Assembly: GCF_003459505.1 (NCBI RefSeq)
Contig: NZ_QRWD01000012.1
Span: 360 to 64,359, forward strand
Length of the DNA: 64,000 nucleotides
Direction of reading: 5' to 3'
DNA from: Collinsella sp. AF20-14LB
Lineage (GTDB): Bacteria; Actinomycetota; Coriobacteriia; Coriobacteriales; Coriobacteriaceae
Shown piece after piece: positions 43,847 through 51,662 of this stretch. The first letter of the stretch is position 1. The number at the start of each line of letters is the position of its first letter. The notes under the pieces were generated by a model, which saw only the letters and a list, made by a program, of their open reading frames with translations, was not told the DNA's origin and made no database searches. Made by a program: the position numbers and the translations under genes.

Positions 43847-43880
43847 AGGCGCTCGGCGGGCCCCATTCCGCCGAGCGCCT
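43847..43880 (+). terminator. terminator after tex
   Basis: Perfect 13-bp stem AGGCGCTCGGCGG/CCGCCGAGCGCCT with an 8-base loop, followed by CTCCTTCT. The pyrimidine run is weak, but the stem is strong and lies 9 bp after the stop. Confidence 0.65.
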
Positions 43881-43950
43881 CTCCTTCTAAAACGATTTGG
43901 CGATATCCCGAAGTGCGAGACGCCGTTTCCGCTAATCATCACCTGCAATT

Positions 43951-44125
43951 ATTGAGATATTCGGCCTCGCTGGGCCGCGATAACACTTCTTCAAAGTGCA
44001 AGCTCAACAAATAGGCATCAGATATTCCACAAACGTCCCATATCTGCACCCGCAGAGGTGCGGTACGGGACGTTTTTCAGCCATATTGGCAATCTTGACG
44101 GCACTCTGAGGCCGAATATCTCGAT
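43951..44125. repeat. palindrome L flanking a terminator-like hairpin
   Basis: Outer arms 43951-43968 and 44108-44125 pair over 18 bases with one mismatch (core GAGATATTCGGCCTC). Inside, 44031-44077 forms AAACGTCCC/GGGACGTTT with an inner GCACC/GGTGC stem and a TTTTT end. The right arm lies about 20 bp from where similarity of the next fragment to Avd-like proteins breaks off, so this element may have cut that gene. Confidence 0.65.
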
Positions 44126-44144
44126 TTCTGTTGGTGGGACACTT

Positions 44145-44348
44145 ATGGGCACGAGCCGCAAAGACCTCGTTTGCCCGGTAGAGCTGTTCAACCACGTCAA
44201 GCATGAGATCTTGCATGCGCGGAACAAAGGATAATCGAAGGGTCTTGGGCGACTTGCGCGTCGCCCCGAACACATAGCCGGCAGGGTCCTTTGCCTTGGC
44301 GATGACTGCCAACTCGGGGCCGGATCGTTTTCGATACTTGATAGATAT
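44145..44348 (-). pseudogene. truncated four-helix-bundle (Avd-like) gene fragment
   Basis: Read on the minus strand the segment gives ISIKYRKRSGPELAVIAKAK, then DPAGYVFGATRKSPKTLRLS and FVPRMQDLMLDVVEQLYRANEVFAA. This pattern (KSPK, then an RMQ/RLQ helix with LALD-like text and YRANE) is what I know from four-helix-bundle proteins related to Avd of diversity-generating retroelements. Only about 60 of about 115 residues remain, the first codon reads ATA, and no good start is in frame except TTG 44312. The reading frame continues to 44004 through palindrome L without family resemblance. Function is presumed lost. Confidence 0.5.
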
Positions 44349-44362
44349 GGATTAGAAGATCA

Positions 44363-44595
44363 TTAGATTACAGGTTGATCCATAATGCGGAACCGCGTTG
44401 TCCACGCGATGCCGTCGGAGCCCACGCCGCCGTCCGAGGTGACGCCGGCCGCGTAACACGAATCGTCATCCGGCGAACGAAGCCGCCAGTGGCACGCGGC
44501 GTTGCCATCCGAGCCCAGCCCCATTACTGCCCGAGACAGTTGGCGGGGTAGCACTGTCGACCCCCATCGGAATAAAGGTAGCGATTCAGCTCAGG
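44363..44595 (-). pseudogene. C-terminal fragment of a lectin-fold (FGE/DUF6273-like) protein
   Basis: The minus strand encodes LGSDGNAACHWRLRSPDDDS followed by CYAAGVTSDGGVGSDGIAWT and TRFRIMDQPVI. The W-x-LRSP string followed by A-x-V-x-SDG-x-V is typical of the C-terminal domain of DUF6273/formylglycine-enzyme-like lectin folds, which often serve as targets of diversity-generating retroelements. The N-terminal part is missing; a second minus frame nearby (NRYLYSDGGRQCYPANCLGQ) suggests a frameshift. It lies 14 bp upstream of the Avd-like fragment, in the order expected for such a system. Confidence 0.4.
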
Positions 44596-44620
44596 ACCTA
44601 CCGACGGGTTCGTGTCGGCA

Positions 44621-44692
44621 GCCCCGGCCTTTTCTTTGCCTAGCGCGACCCTCGCGAAGCGCGTGAGCGATAGGGAAAGGAAAGGCCGGGGC
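44621..44692. repeat. palindrome K near the transaldolase stop
   Basis: Arms 44621-44642 and 44671-44692 pair over 22 bases with two mismatches (GCCCCGGCC ends). The 28-base centre GCGCGACCCTCGCGAAGCGC and on is also self-paired. It lies 31 bp beyond the stop of the minus-strand transaldolase-like gene and may act as its 3' end. Confidence 0.7.
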
Positions 44693-44722
44693 GAACAACC
44701 CGCGGCGCAGCCAGTGTTCGCG

Positions 44723-45427
44723 TTACGGCAGGATATGGAAGCCTAGCGAGGCGATATCCTTGGCAAAACCGCGCACGGTATCGAGCGAGACCTCGTACGG
44801 ATCGCGACCGATGTTCTTGCGCTTGGCCAGGATGCCGTTGGGCACCGTGATGATCTGACAGCCGCAGGCCTGCGCCTGGTAAATGTTGATAAGCTCGCGC
44901 GTGGACGCCCACAGGACCTCGCAGTTGGGCTTGGCGGCGGCCTTCTTGACCGACTCCGTCATAAACGGAATGGGATCGACACCCGTGTCGGCGATACGGC
45001 CGGCAAAGAGCGAGATGATGGACGGCGTCTCGGCGTCGACAGCGTCGACCATCTCGTCGACCTGCGCAGGCGTAAAGATGGTGGTGACGTTGACCTTAAT
45101 GCCGTCGGCGGAAAGCTTGCGCACCAACTCGGCCGTGGACTCGCCCTTGGTGGTCACGCACGGAATCTTGACATAGACGTTCTCGGCCCAGGTAGCGATC
45201 TCGCGGGCCTCGATCTCCATGGTCTCGACGTCGTCGGCAAAGACCTCAAACGACACAGACACATCGGTGATATGGGCCAGGACCTCCTTGGCAAAGGCGC
45301 GGTAATCCGTCACGCCGCCCTTTTTCATAAGGGACGGGTTGGTCGTGAAACCCTGAACGTTGCCGTTCTCGTACATGTCGAGCATGCCCTCGAGGTTTGC
45401 ACCGTCAGCGAACACCTTGATTGCCAT
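44723..45427 (-). CDS. transaldolase / fructose-6-phosphate aldolase family protein
   Basis: A 234-residue class I aldolase. Short-form pattern: MAIKVFADGANLEGM at the start, GFTTNPSLMKKGGV near residue 26, the Schiff-base Lys in VYVKIPCVTTKG near 85, VNVTTIFTPAQ near 113, SLFAGRIADTGVDP near 138 and LWASTREL near 165. The length matches the TalC/FSA group rather than long transaldolases; transaldolase and aldolase activity cannot be told apart by eye. ATG 45427 follows GAAAGGAATC. Confidence 0.88.
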   Translation of the reverse strand: MAIKVFADGANLEGMLDMYENGNVQGFTTNPSLMKKGGVTDYRAFAKEVLAHITDVSVSFEVFADDVETMEIEAREIATWAENVYVKIPCVTTKGESTAELVRKLSADGIKVNVTTIFTPAQVDEMVDAVDAETPSIISLFAGRIADTGVDPIPFMTESVKKAAAKPNCEVLWASTRELINIYQAQACGCQIITVPNGILAKRKNIGRDPYEVSLDTVRGFAKDIASLGFHILP

Positions 45428-45620
45428 CTGCCTGATTCCTTTCGCTTGCACACGGGCGTTAAACTGCTAAACACTTTACCTACGTTTATCAAGGCGTGAA
45501 CTGCGGTTTTTTATCTTCTCGGCGAACGGTATAATCGCTTCAGTGTTTGGATTGATAAATCGATTGAGCATGCAAAAGCAAAGAGTCGCAGTTTGAGCAA
45601 ACGTCAGAAGGCGAGATTCA

Positions 45621-46448
45621 TTAGATGAGGCCGAAATGTTGCATCGCGGTGACGGTGCCGTCGTTCGCGACGTCGTCGGTCACGTAGTCGGCGACCGCCT
45701 TGACCTCGGGCATGGCGTTGCCCATGGCCACGGCCGTCTCGACCGCAGCGAGCATGCCCAGGTCGTTGCCCGAATCGCCAAAGCCAAAGGTGCGCGCGTT
45801 GCCGGTGCGACCCAGGTATTCCAGCGCTCGCGCCACGCCCACGCCCTTGTCGATGCCCTTGGGGCTCAGCTCGCGATTCTGGCCACCGGTGTTGCACAGC
45901 TCAAACTCGCGATCGATAAAGCCGTCATCGTTGGCTACGCGAGCCAGGTCGCTCGCGTTAATGCACACCTTGCCTACGCGCAAGCGGCCATCGACGCGCA
46001 TCTGATCAACGCCATGCACCACGCCGGCGCCTAGCAGAAATGACTGTTCGACACCAACTGGCTCAAGTGAATAGGTGGCACCGTTCGTCTCGAACAACGC
46101 CTCACCGCCCGCCACAATAATGCGACGCGCAAGCTCCTCGACAATGCCCCCGTCAATGCAATCCTCGTGCACCACACGCCCCTCGACCTCGAGCGTGGCG
46201 CCCGCCATGGCCACGACACCCGCAGGGTCGAGCGCGCGCAGGCTGTCCGCAATCAGCCACAAGGGACGACCCGTGCAGATAAACGCCTTGTGCCCCGCAT
46301 CGCGCAGGCGATGAAACGCCTCGATGACCGCCTGCGAGGGACGCACCGCCGAGAAGTCCTTATCGGTCATATCGTCGGGGTCGAACGACGTCAGCGTGCC
46401 GTCCACGTCAAAAAAGAGCACAGCGGAATCGGGGCACGCATCAATCAT
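45621..46448 (-). CDS. HAD superfamily (Cof-type) phosphatase
   Basis: A 275-residue haloacid-dehalogenase-type hydrolase. Motif I FFDVDGTLT near residue 13 (two catalytic Asp), motif II FICTGRP near 58, the Cof-type cap between, and motif IV TFGFGDSGNDLGML near 220 with Lys in KGVGVARALEYLG near 200. The family dephosphorylates sugar phosphates or cofactors such as FMN. ATG 46448 follows AAAGGAACCC. Divergent from the rRNA methyltransferase gene. Confidence 0.9.
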   Translation of the reverse strand: MIDACPDSAVLFFDVDGTLTSFDPDDMTDKDFSAVRPSQAVIEAFHRLRDAGHKAFICTGRPLWLIADSLRALDPAGVVAMAGATLEVEGRVVHEDCIDGGIVEELARRIIVAGGEALFETNGATYSLEPVGVEQSFLLGAGVVHGVDQMRVDGRLRVGKVCINASDLARVANDDGFIDREFELCNTGGQNRELSPKGIDKGVGVARALEYLGRTGNARTFGFGDSGNDLGMLAAVETAVAMGNAMPEVKAVADYVTDDVANDGTVTAMQHFGLI

Positions 46449-46523
46449 ATGGGTTCCTTTCGAGGTCGATGGCAAACGAAGCATCCATCATATAATGGAG
46501 CGACGCAACCAGAGAGGTCACCC

Positions 46524-49088
46524 ATGGAATTTTATGCAAGCTGCCCCGAGGGCTTTGAATCCGCACTCGCCGACGAGCTCAAGTGGCTCGGGCTTTCGCA
46601 TGTCCGCCGCCTGAAGGGCCGCGCTACGTTTGAGGGCGAGCTCGAAGAAGGCTACCGCGCCTGTCTGTGGTCGCGCCTGGCCAGCCGCGTGTTTGTGGTG
46701 CTCGGACGCTTTGAGGCACAGGATGCCGACGAGCTGTACGATGCCGTTTACGACATTGCCTGGGAAAACATCGTCCGCTGCGGCGCCACCATTGCCATCA
46801 CTGCCCGTGGTGTGACCGAGCAGCTGCGCAACACGCGCTTCTCTGCCCTGCGCGCCAAGGACGCATTGTGCGATCGCCTGGCCGAGACCACAGGCCGTCG
46901 CGCCGATGTCGATGCTGCCGACCCCGATGTCCACCTGCTGCTTTCGCTACGCCAGCGCCGTGCGAGCATAAGCCTGGACCTTTCGGGCGACCCGCTGTTC
47001 AAGCGCCTGCCGCCCGCCGCGACTCGCGCCGGCGAGGGCGCGCACGTGCTACGCCCCGACTACGCCGCCCTGGTGTTGGCGCAGGTCGGCTGGACCGCGC
47101 TGTGCGAGCGCGAGCTGACGGCCGACGACTACGAAAACGAGGCCCTACCTACGCTGATCGACGCCTCGTGCGCCGGCGGCGGCCTGCTGCTGGAGGCCGT
47201 GAACATTCTGACCGACCGCGCCCCGAGCGCCGCACGCGAGCGCTGGGGCTTTGAGGGCTGGCAGCTGCACGACGCCACTCTGTGGGAGCAGCTGCTCGCC
47301 GAGGCACGCGAGCGCGAGGCGGCGGCGCGCGAGCGCCAGGCGCGCATCGTTGCCGTAGACATCGACCCCGCCGCCCGCAAAACCGCCGAGTGCATGGTCA
47401 AGTGCGCCGGCTACAAGCGCTTTGTCGATTTTTGCGCCGCCAAATCTGCCACCGTACTGGACCACGCGGGCGCCGTCGCCGGTGCCGTCCTCGTCGCGGA
47501 TACGACCGAGACACCGCTGTCGCTTATGCATGACGCCATGACGCTGGTCGGCGAGCTGCGCCGCGCGCCCGAGCTTGCTTCGGCACCGGTCGCCGCGCTC
47601 ACCCGCGACGGCCTGCTGGCCCGCGCGCTCCATGCCGAGCCCGCGCGCTCCATTGCCGTCATGCCCAACAACGAAGAGGCGACTATCGAGGTTTGGCCCT
47701 CGCTCGACCACGCCGCCGCAGCGTTTGAAGCTGCGACCAGCGCGGATGCCGAGGAGCAGACCGCGGTCGCCGACGACGTCATCGGCGACGAAGCCCCCGC
47801 CATGCCCGAGCCCGCTGCCACGCTCGACCTGGGCGACGGCAAGCCGCTGCCCGTGCTCATCCCCGAGTCCGAGCAGTTCGCCAACCGCCTGCGCAAGAAC
47901 GCACGCCTGCGCCGCAAGTGGGCCAAGCGCGAGGGCGTGAGCTGCTACCGCGTCTACGATGCCGACCTGCCCGATTACTCCGCCGCCATCGACCTGTACG
48001 AGGGCTGCCCGCAGACACCGGGCCGTTGGCTCGTCATCGCCGAATACGCCGCACCCAAGACCATCGACCCGGCGCTGGCCCAGGCCCGCATGCTCGATAT
48101 CTTGGCCATCGCGCCGCGCATCCTGGATGTTCCGGCCGAGCACGTGCACGCCAAGGCACGCATGCGTTCGCGCGGCGGCTCGCAGTACGGCAAGCAGGGC
48201 GCCGGCAAGGGCGGCTCGGGCGAGCGCGCCAACATCGCGCGCCGTCGCCTGCCGCTCATCGAGGAAGGCGGTCTTACCTTTGCCGTCAACTTTGACGACT
48301 ACCTGGACGTGGGCATCTTCTTGGACCACCGCGTCACGCGCGATCTGGTGCGCGAGCACGCCAAGCAGGCACGCCGCTTCCTCAACCTGTTCGCCTACAC
48401 CGGCACCGCTACCTGCTATGCGGCCGACGGCGGCGTCGAGGAAACCGTGACGGTCGACCTCTCCAACACCTACCTGGACTGGGCCGAGCGCAACATGCGC
48501 CAGAACGGCTTTGTGGGTCCGCAGCATCACTTTGTGCGCGACGACGTGCTCGCCTGGATTCGCGACCAGCGCCAGACGCGCAACCGCTGGGACCTGATTT
48601 TTGTCGATCCGCCCACGTTCTCGAACTCGTCCAAGATGGGCCGCCGCACCTGGGATGTCCAGCGCGACCATGTTGAGCTGTTGGCCGGCGTATCGCGCCT
48701 GCTCGCACAGGGCGGCCATGCCATCTTTAGCTGCAACCTGCGAGGCTTCCGCCCCGAGACACGCAAGCTCGCACGCGCGGGCGTGGTGCTGGAGGACATT
48801 ACGGCGCAGACCATCCCCGAGGACTTCGCACGCAACCAGAAGGTGCACCATTGCTATATCGTGCGCCGCCTGCCCATCGAGGACGCCATGGCCGAGGTCG
48901 GCTTTAGCGCCGAGGAAATTGCCGAGCGAACCGAGGAGCTGCGCAACCCCGAGGCCCGCAAGCCCCGTGCGGCAGTACCCGCGCACGCGCAGGCCGGCAA
49001 CGGCAAGTCCAACTTTGCCGGCAAACCCTCCCCCGCCGGCAAGCCCAAAAAGAAGAAGTTCTACGCCAGCAAGCCTAAGGGCAGATAA
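46524..49088 (+). CDS. RlmKL-like 23S rRNA methyltransferase with degenerate RlmL half
   Basis: An 854-residue protein with the layout of bifunctional RlmKL: THUMP domain (about 40-155), first methyltransferase domain (about 180-450), second methyltransferase domain (about 460-800), and a Lys/Gly-rich tail. The second half is intact: NLFAYTGTATCYAADGG near 620, VDLSNTYLDWAERN near 645, and FVDPPTFSNSSKMGR near 692, fitting the m7G2069 activity. In the first half motif I reads LIDASCAGGGLLLEA instead of PxCGSGT, and no NPPYG motif is present, so the m2G2445 activity is doubtful. ATG 46524 is chosen behind AGAGAGGTCA. Confidence 0.88.
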   Translation: MEFYASCPEGFESALADELKWLGLSHVRRLKGRATFEGELEEGYRACLWSRLASRVFVVLGRFEAQDADELYDAVYDIAWENIVRCGATIAITARGVTEQLRNTRFSALRAKDALCDRLAETTGRRADVDAADPDVHLLLSLRQRRASISLDLSGDPLFKRLPPAATRAGEGAHVLRPDYAALVLAQVGWTALCERELTADDYENEALPTLIDASCAGGGLLLEAVNILTDRAPSAARERWGFEGWQLHDATLWEQLLAEAREREAAARERQARIVAVDIDPAARKTAECMVKCAGYKRFVDFCAAKSATVLDHAGAVAGAVLVADTTETPLSLMHDAMTLVGELRRAPELASAPVAALTRDGLLARALHAEPARSIAVMPNNEEATIEVWPSLDHAAAAFEAATSADAEEQTAVADDVIGDEAPAMPEPAATLDLGDGKPLPVLIPESEQFANRLRKNARLRRKWAKREGVSCYRVYDADLPDYSAAIDLYEGCPQTPGRWLVIAEYAAPKTIDPALAQARMLDILAIAPRILDVPAEHVHAKARMRSRGGSQYGKQGAGKGGSGERANIARRRLPLIEEGGLTFAVNFDDYLDVGIFLDHRVTRDLVREHAKQARRFLNLFAYTGTATCYAADGGVEETVTVDLSNTYLDWAERNMRQNGFVGPQHHFVRDDVLAWIRDQRQTRNRWDLIFVDPPTFSNSSKMGRRTWDVQRDHVELLAGVSRLLAQGGHAIFSCNLRGFRPETRKLARAGVVLEDITAQTIPEDFARNQKVHHCYIVRRLPIEDAMAEVGFSAEEIAERTEELRNPEARKPRAAVPAHAQAGNGKSNFAGKPSPAGKPKKKKFYASKPKGR

Positions 49089-49092
49089 CAAA

Positions 49093-49157
49093 GTTGCGGT
49101 GGAATACGGACTGTTTTGCCTGGAATTAGGCAAATTTAGACCGTATTTCACCGCAAC
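49093..49157. terminator. palindrome I between rlmKL and the response regulator
   Basis: Arms 49093-49109 and 49141-49157 pair over 17 bases with one mismatch (GTTGCGGTG ends); a second inner stem is TTTTGCCT/AGGCAAA. It begins four bases after the RlmKL stop and ends 26 bp from the response regulator stop, so it could end transcription from both convergent genes, though no long T run is present. Confidence 0.55.
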
Positions 49158-49182
49158 TCATATTGGGATGGTGGTTGGCGAT

Positions 49183-49896
49183 CTAGCCTTGGGTGACCAG
49201 GCGATAGCCGATACCCACGTGCGTCTGGATATAGCGCGGGTGCGCGGGATCGGACTCGATCTTTTTGCGCAGCGTACCCATAAAGACGCGCAGGCTCGCC
49301 AGGTCGCTCTTGGTCGCCGTGCCCCAGATCTCGTGCAGGATAAATTGGTGCGTCAGCACCTTGTCGGCGTTGTGCGCCAGCAAGCAGAGCAACTTATACT
49401 CGATCGGCGTCAGATGCAGCTCCTCGCCATCCATCGTGGCGATGCCGGCATCAAAATCGATATGCAACTCGCCGGTATCGAACGAGCCCTCGGAGACAAC
49501 ACCGCCCGCCTGCGCATACGAAAGGCGCCTGAGCGTGGTGCGAATGCGCGCGAGCAGCTCCTCGACCGAAAACGGCTTAGTCAGGTAGTCATCGGCGCCG
49601 GCATCGAGCGCTCGGATCTTGTCCGCGTCCTCGCTGCGCGCCGAAACCACGATGATCGGCATGCCCGACCACGCGCGCACCGACTCCACCACCTTGACGC
49701 CGTCCATATCGGGCAGGCCCAGATCGAGCAGCACAATGCTCGGCGCCTGCGACGAAGCGGCGGCGATGGCGGCGTGGGCGGTCTCCACAGCCATATGGCG
49801 CAAACCGTGCGCCTCGAGCGCGGCGACGATAAGGTTGCGGACGGCGGGATCGTCCTCAACGACCAAGATGAGCGGTTTCACGGCAGAGTTCGGCAC
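49183..49896 (-). CDS. KdpE-like OmpR-family response regulator
   Basis: A 237-residue regulator. Receiver domain: acidic pocket VVEDD near residue 13, phosphorylated Asp in VLLDLGLPDMDG near 56, VVSARSEDADKIRALDAGADDYLTKPFSVEELLARIRTTLRR near 82-123 with the conserved Lys. The winged-helix effector ends LRVFMGTLRKKIESDPAHPRYIQTHVGIGYRL. This string is closest in my memory to KdpE. GTG 49896 lies seven bases after AAGGAG, which itself overlaps the kinase stop codon. Confidence 0.9.
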   Translation of the reverse strand: MPNSAVKPLILVVEDDPAVRNLIVAALEAHGLRHMAVETAHAAIAAASSQAPSIVLLDLGLPDMDGVKVVESVRAWSGMPIIVVSARSEDADKIRALDAGADDYLTKPFSVEELLARIRTTLRRLSYAQAGGVVSEGSFDTGELHIDFDAGIATMDGEELHLTPIEYKLLCLLAHNADKVLTHQFILHEIWGTATKSDLASLRVFMGTLRKKIESDPAHPRYIQTHVGIGYRLVTQG

Positions 49897-49900
49897 AGCG

Positions 49901-51526
49901 CTACTCCTTATCAAACGAAACGTCGGCGGCGGGAAGCTCAATCGTAAAGACCGAACCGTGCGGGTCCGCCGCGGTAACCTCTATGCTACCGCCATGTGCC
50001 AGCGCAATGGAGCGGCAGAGCGAAAGCCCCAAGCCCACACTGCGGCAGCTGTCGGCCAGGCCATGGTTGGCGGTGTAGAACGACTCAAAGATTCGCTCGC
50101 GGTCCTCGGGCGCAATGCCCGGGCCATCATCAGCAACCGAGCACGCCACGCATCCATCATGGACGCCAATCGAGATCACGATATGCGAGCCGGCGGGCGT
50201 ATAGGTGATGGCGTTGTTCACCAGATTGACCACCAGCTGCACCATCAGGCGCGCGTCGACGTTGACGAGCGCCGGCTCATCGCACGCCACTACCTTAAGG
50301 TCATGCTCGCGCACAGCCGGATTTACGTGACGCAGCGCCTCCTCGACGATATCGTCCATGAGCTCGAGCGTGGTCGACAGGTGCATGCCGCCGCCCTCGA
50401 GCTTGGTAATGGCGAGCAGATTCTCGACAGTGGCGTTGAGCCATTGCGCGTCCGAGCGAATGGATAGGAGCATGCCGCGGCGTGTCTGGTCGTCGAGCAC
50501 GGCCGTGCCGGTCGAGCCCTGGTCGAGCAACACGTCGGCATTACCCGAAATACTGGTAAGCGGCGTGCGCAGGTCGTGCGAGATGGAGCGCAGTAAGTTG
50601 GCACGCAGCTGTTCGTTTTTGGCGAGCACCGCCGCTTCCTCGCGAGCCTCCATGGCGCGGGCGCGATCGAGCGCCAGCTCGCCTTCGCTCACGATGGCAT
50701 CGGCAAGCGTCCGCTCCTCGGGCGTCAGCGCATCGGGCTCGGCGACAATGGCGAACACCCCCACCACCGAGGCAGGATCGCCTGCGCGCACCATGGTATC
50801 GCCCGAGCGCACGGTCAGGTATATGCCGTAGAACGCCGAGGCGCCATAGGTGGCATCGAGCGGCGTTCCCACATAGGCGGACGCCGAGAGCCGCGGCGGC
50901 ATCTGCGGCACCAGCTGGTGTACCGGCGCGGCATCGCCCACGGCCGTGTACGTCGTGCGCGGCAGCAGGTCATCGTTATCGACATCGGCGCTATACCACA
51001 CGACCGGACAGTCCGAAAGACGCGCCAGCTGCGTTGCCATAGCGTGCACAATCTGTTGCTGATCGCCACACCGCTGCAGCATGCGGTTGGTCTCGAGCAC
51101 CATCTGCGTGCGACGGTCGCTGGCGGCAGCCTGCGCCAAGGCGCGGCGCAGGGCCAGCGCGATTGAGCTCGACACGAGCGAGACCGCAAACATAATGAAG
51201 AACATGCCGGGATAGGCGCGGTCGATAAACGACAGCGCGTAGCGCGGGTCGACAAACAAGAAGTTGTAGAGCGCCACGGCGGCAGCCGAGCTCAGCAGGC
51301 AGTACAGGCGGCTCCAGGTAAAGAAAGCGCACAGCTGCACGGCGAACACATAGACGATCATGATGCTCGGCGCGAGCCCCGGATGGTCGAGCAGCGCGCC
51401 CACAATCGTCGCCGCGGCTAGCAGCCCCGCCGATACGCAGGCGTCATACAGAGGGCTGCGACGCGTCAGCGTTGTACGCCGCCACCAAAAGTTCTCGGCA
51501 ATATCGCCGTCCGCACGGACGTCCAT
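49901..51526 (-). CDS. KdpD-like sensor histidine kinase lacking the N-terminal sensor domain
   Basis: A 541-residue membrane kinase. Four closely spaced membrane helices (about 27-135: ACVSAGLLAAATIVGALLDH, IMIVYVFAVQLCAFFTW, AAAVALYNFLFVDPRYALSF, FFIMFAVSLVSSSIALALR) match the DUF4118 region of KdpD, followed by a GAF-like domain (about 150-290), H-box SISHDLRTPLTSISGNADVLLD near 315 and an ATPase domain with NAITYTPAG, DDGPGI and GLGLSLC. The cytoplasmic KdpD/UspA N-terminal domains (about 380 residues) are absent. It precedes the response regulator by four bases. Confidence 0.9.
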   Translation of the reverse strand: MDVRADGDIAENFWWRRTTLTRRSPLYDACVSAGLLAAATIVGALLDHPGLAPSIMIVYVFAVQLCAFFTWSRLYCLLSSAAAVALYNFLFVDPRYALSFIDRAYPGMFFIMFAVSLVSSSIALALRRALAQAAASDRRTQMVLETNRMLQRCGDQQQIVHAMATQLARLSDCPVVWYSADVDNDDLLPRTTYTAVGDAAPVHQLVPQMPPRLSASAYVGTPLDATYGASAFYGIYLTVRSGDTMVRAGDPASVVGVFAIVAEPDALTPEERTLADAIVSEGELALDRARAMEAREEAAVLAKNEQLRANLLRSISHDLRTPLTSISGNADVLLDQGSTGTAVLDDQTRRGMLLSIRSDAQWLNATVENLLAITKLEGGGMHLSTTLELMDDIVEEALRHVNPAVREHDLKVVACDEPALVNVDARLMVQLVVNLVNNAITYTPAGSHIVISIGVHDGCVACSVADDGPGIAPEDRERIFESFYTANHGLADSCRSVGLGLSLCRSIALAHGGSIEVTAADPHGSVFTIELPAADVSFDKE

Positions 51527-51544
51527 CAGCGCCCCGCCCCTCTC

Positions 51545-51610
51545 TCAAAAACAAAAACCACCACAAAGGGGACTGGCACCTTTGCGGTGGTGGCCTCCTT
51601 GTGGTGGTTT
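51545..51610 (-). terminator. terminator between kup and the two-component genes
   Basis: On the minus strand AAACCACCACAAGG pairs with CCTTTGTGGTGGTTT, and the stem is followed by TTGTTTTTG. A competing stem CCACCGCAAAGG/CCTTTGTGG uses the same right arm, so two folds are possible, as in an attenuator. It lies in the kup leader-to-kinase gap, after the kup stop. Confidence 0.65.
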
Positions 51611-51662
51611 CAAGTGTATAGCCTTTGCAGCCTGCGGTCGCTAGACAAACAGCAGACGTCGA

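Noticed and set aside
47145..49151. 668-codon minus-strand open frame opposite the RlmKL-like gene
   Set aside because: Shadow of a gene with intact THUMP and RlmK motifs; also the similar shadow frames opposite pepT (3366-4796), the ABC exporter (32845-34788) and kup (51927-53714).
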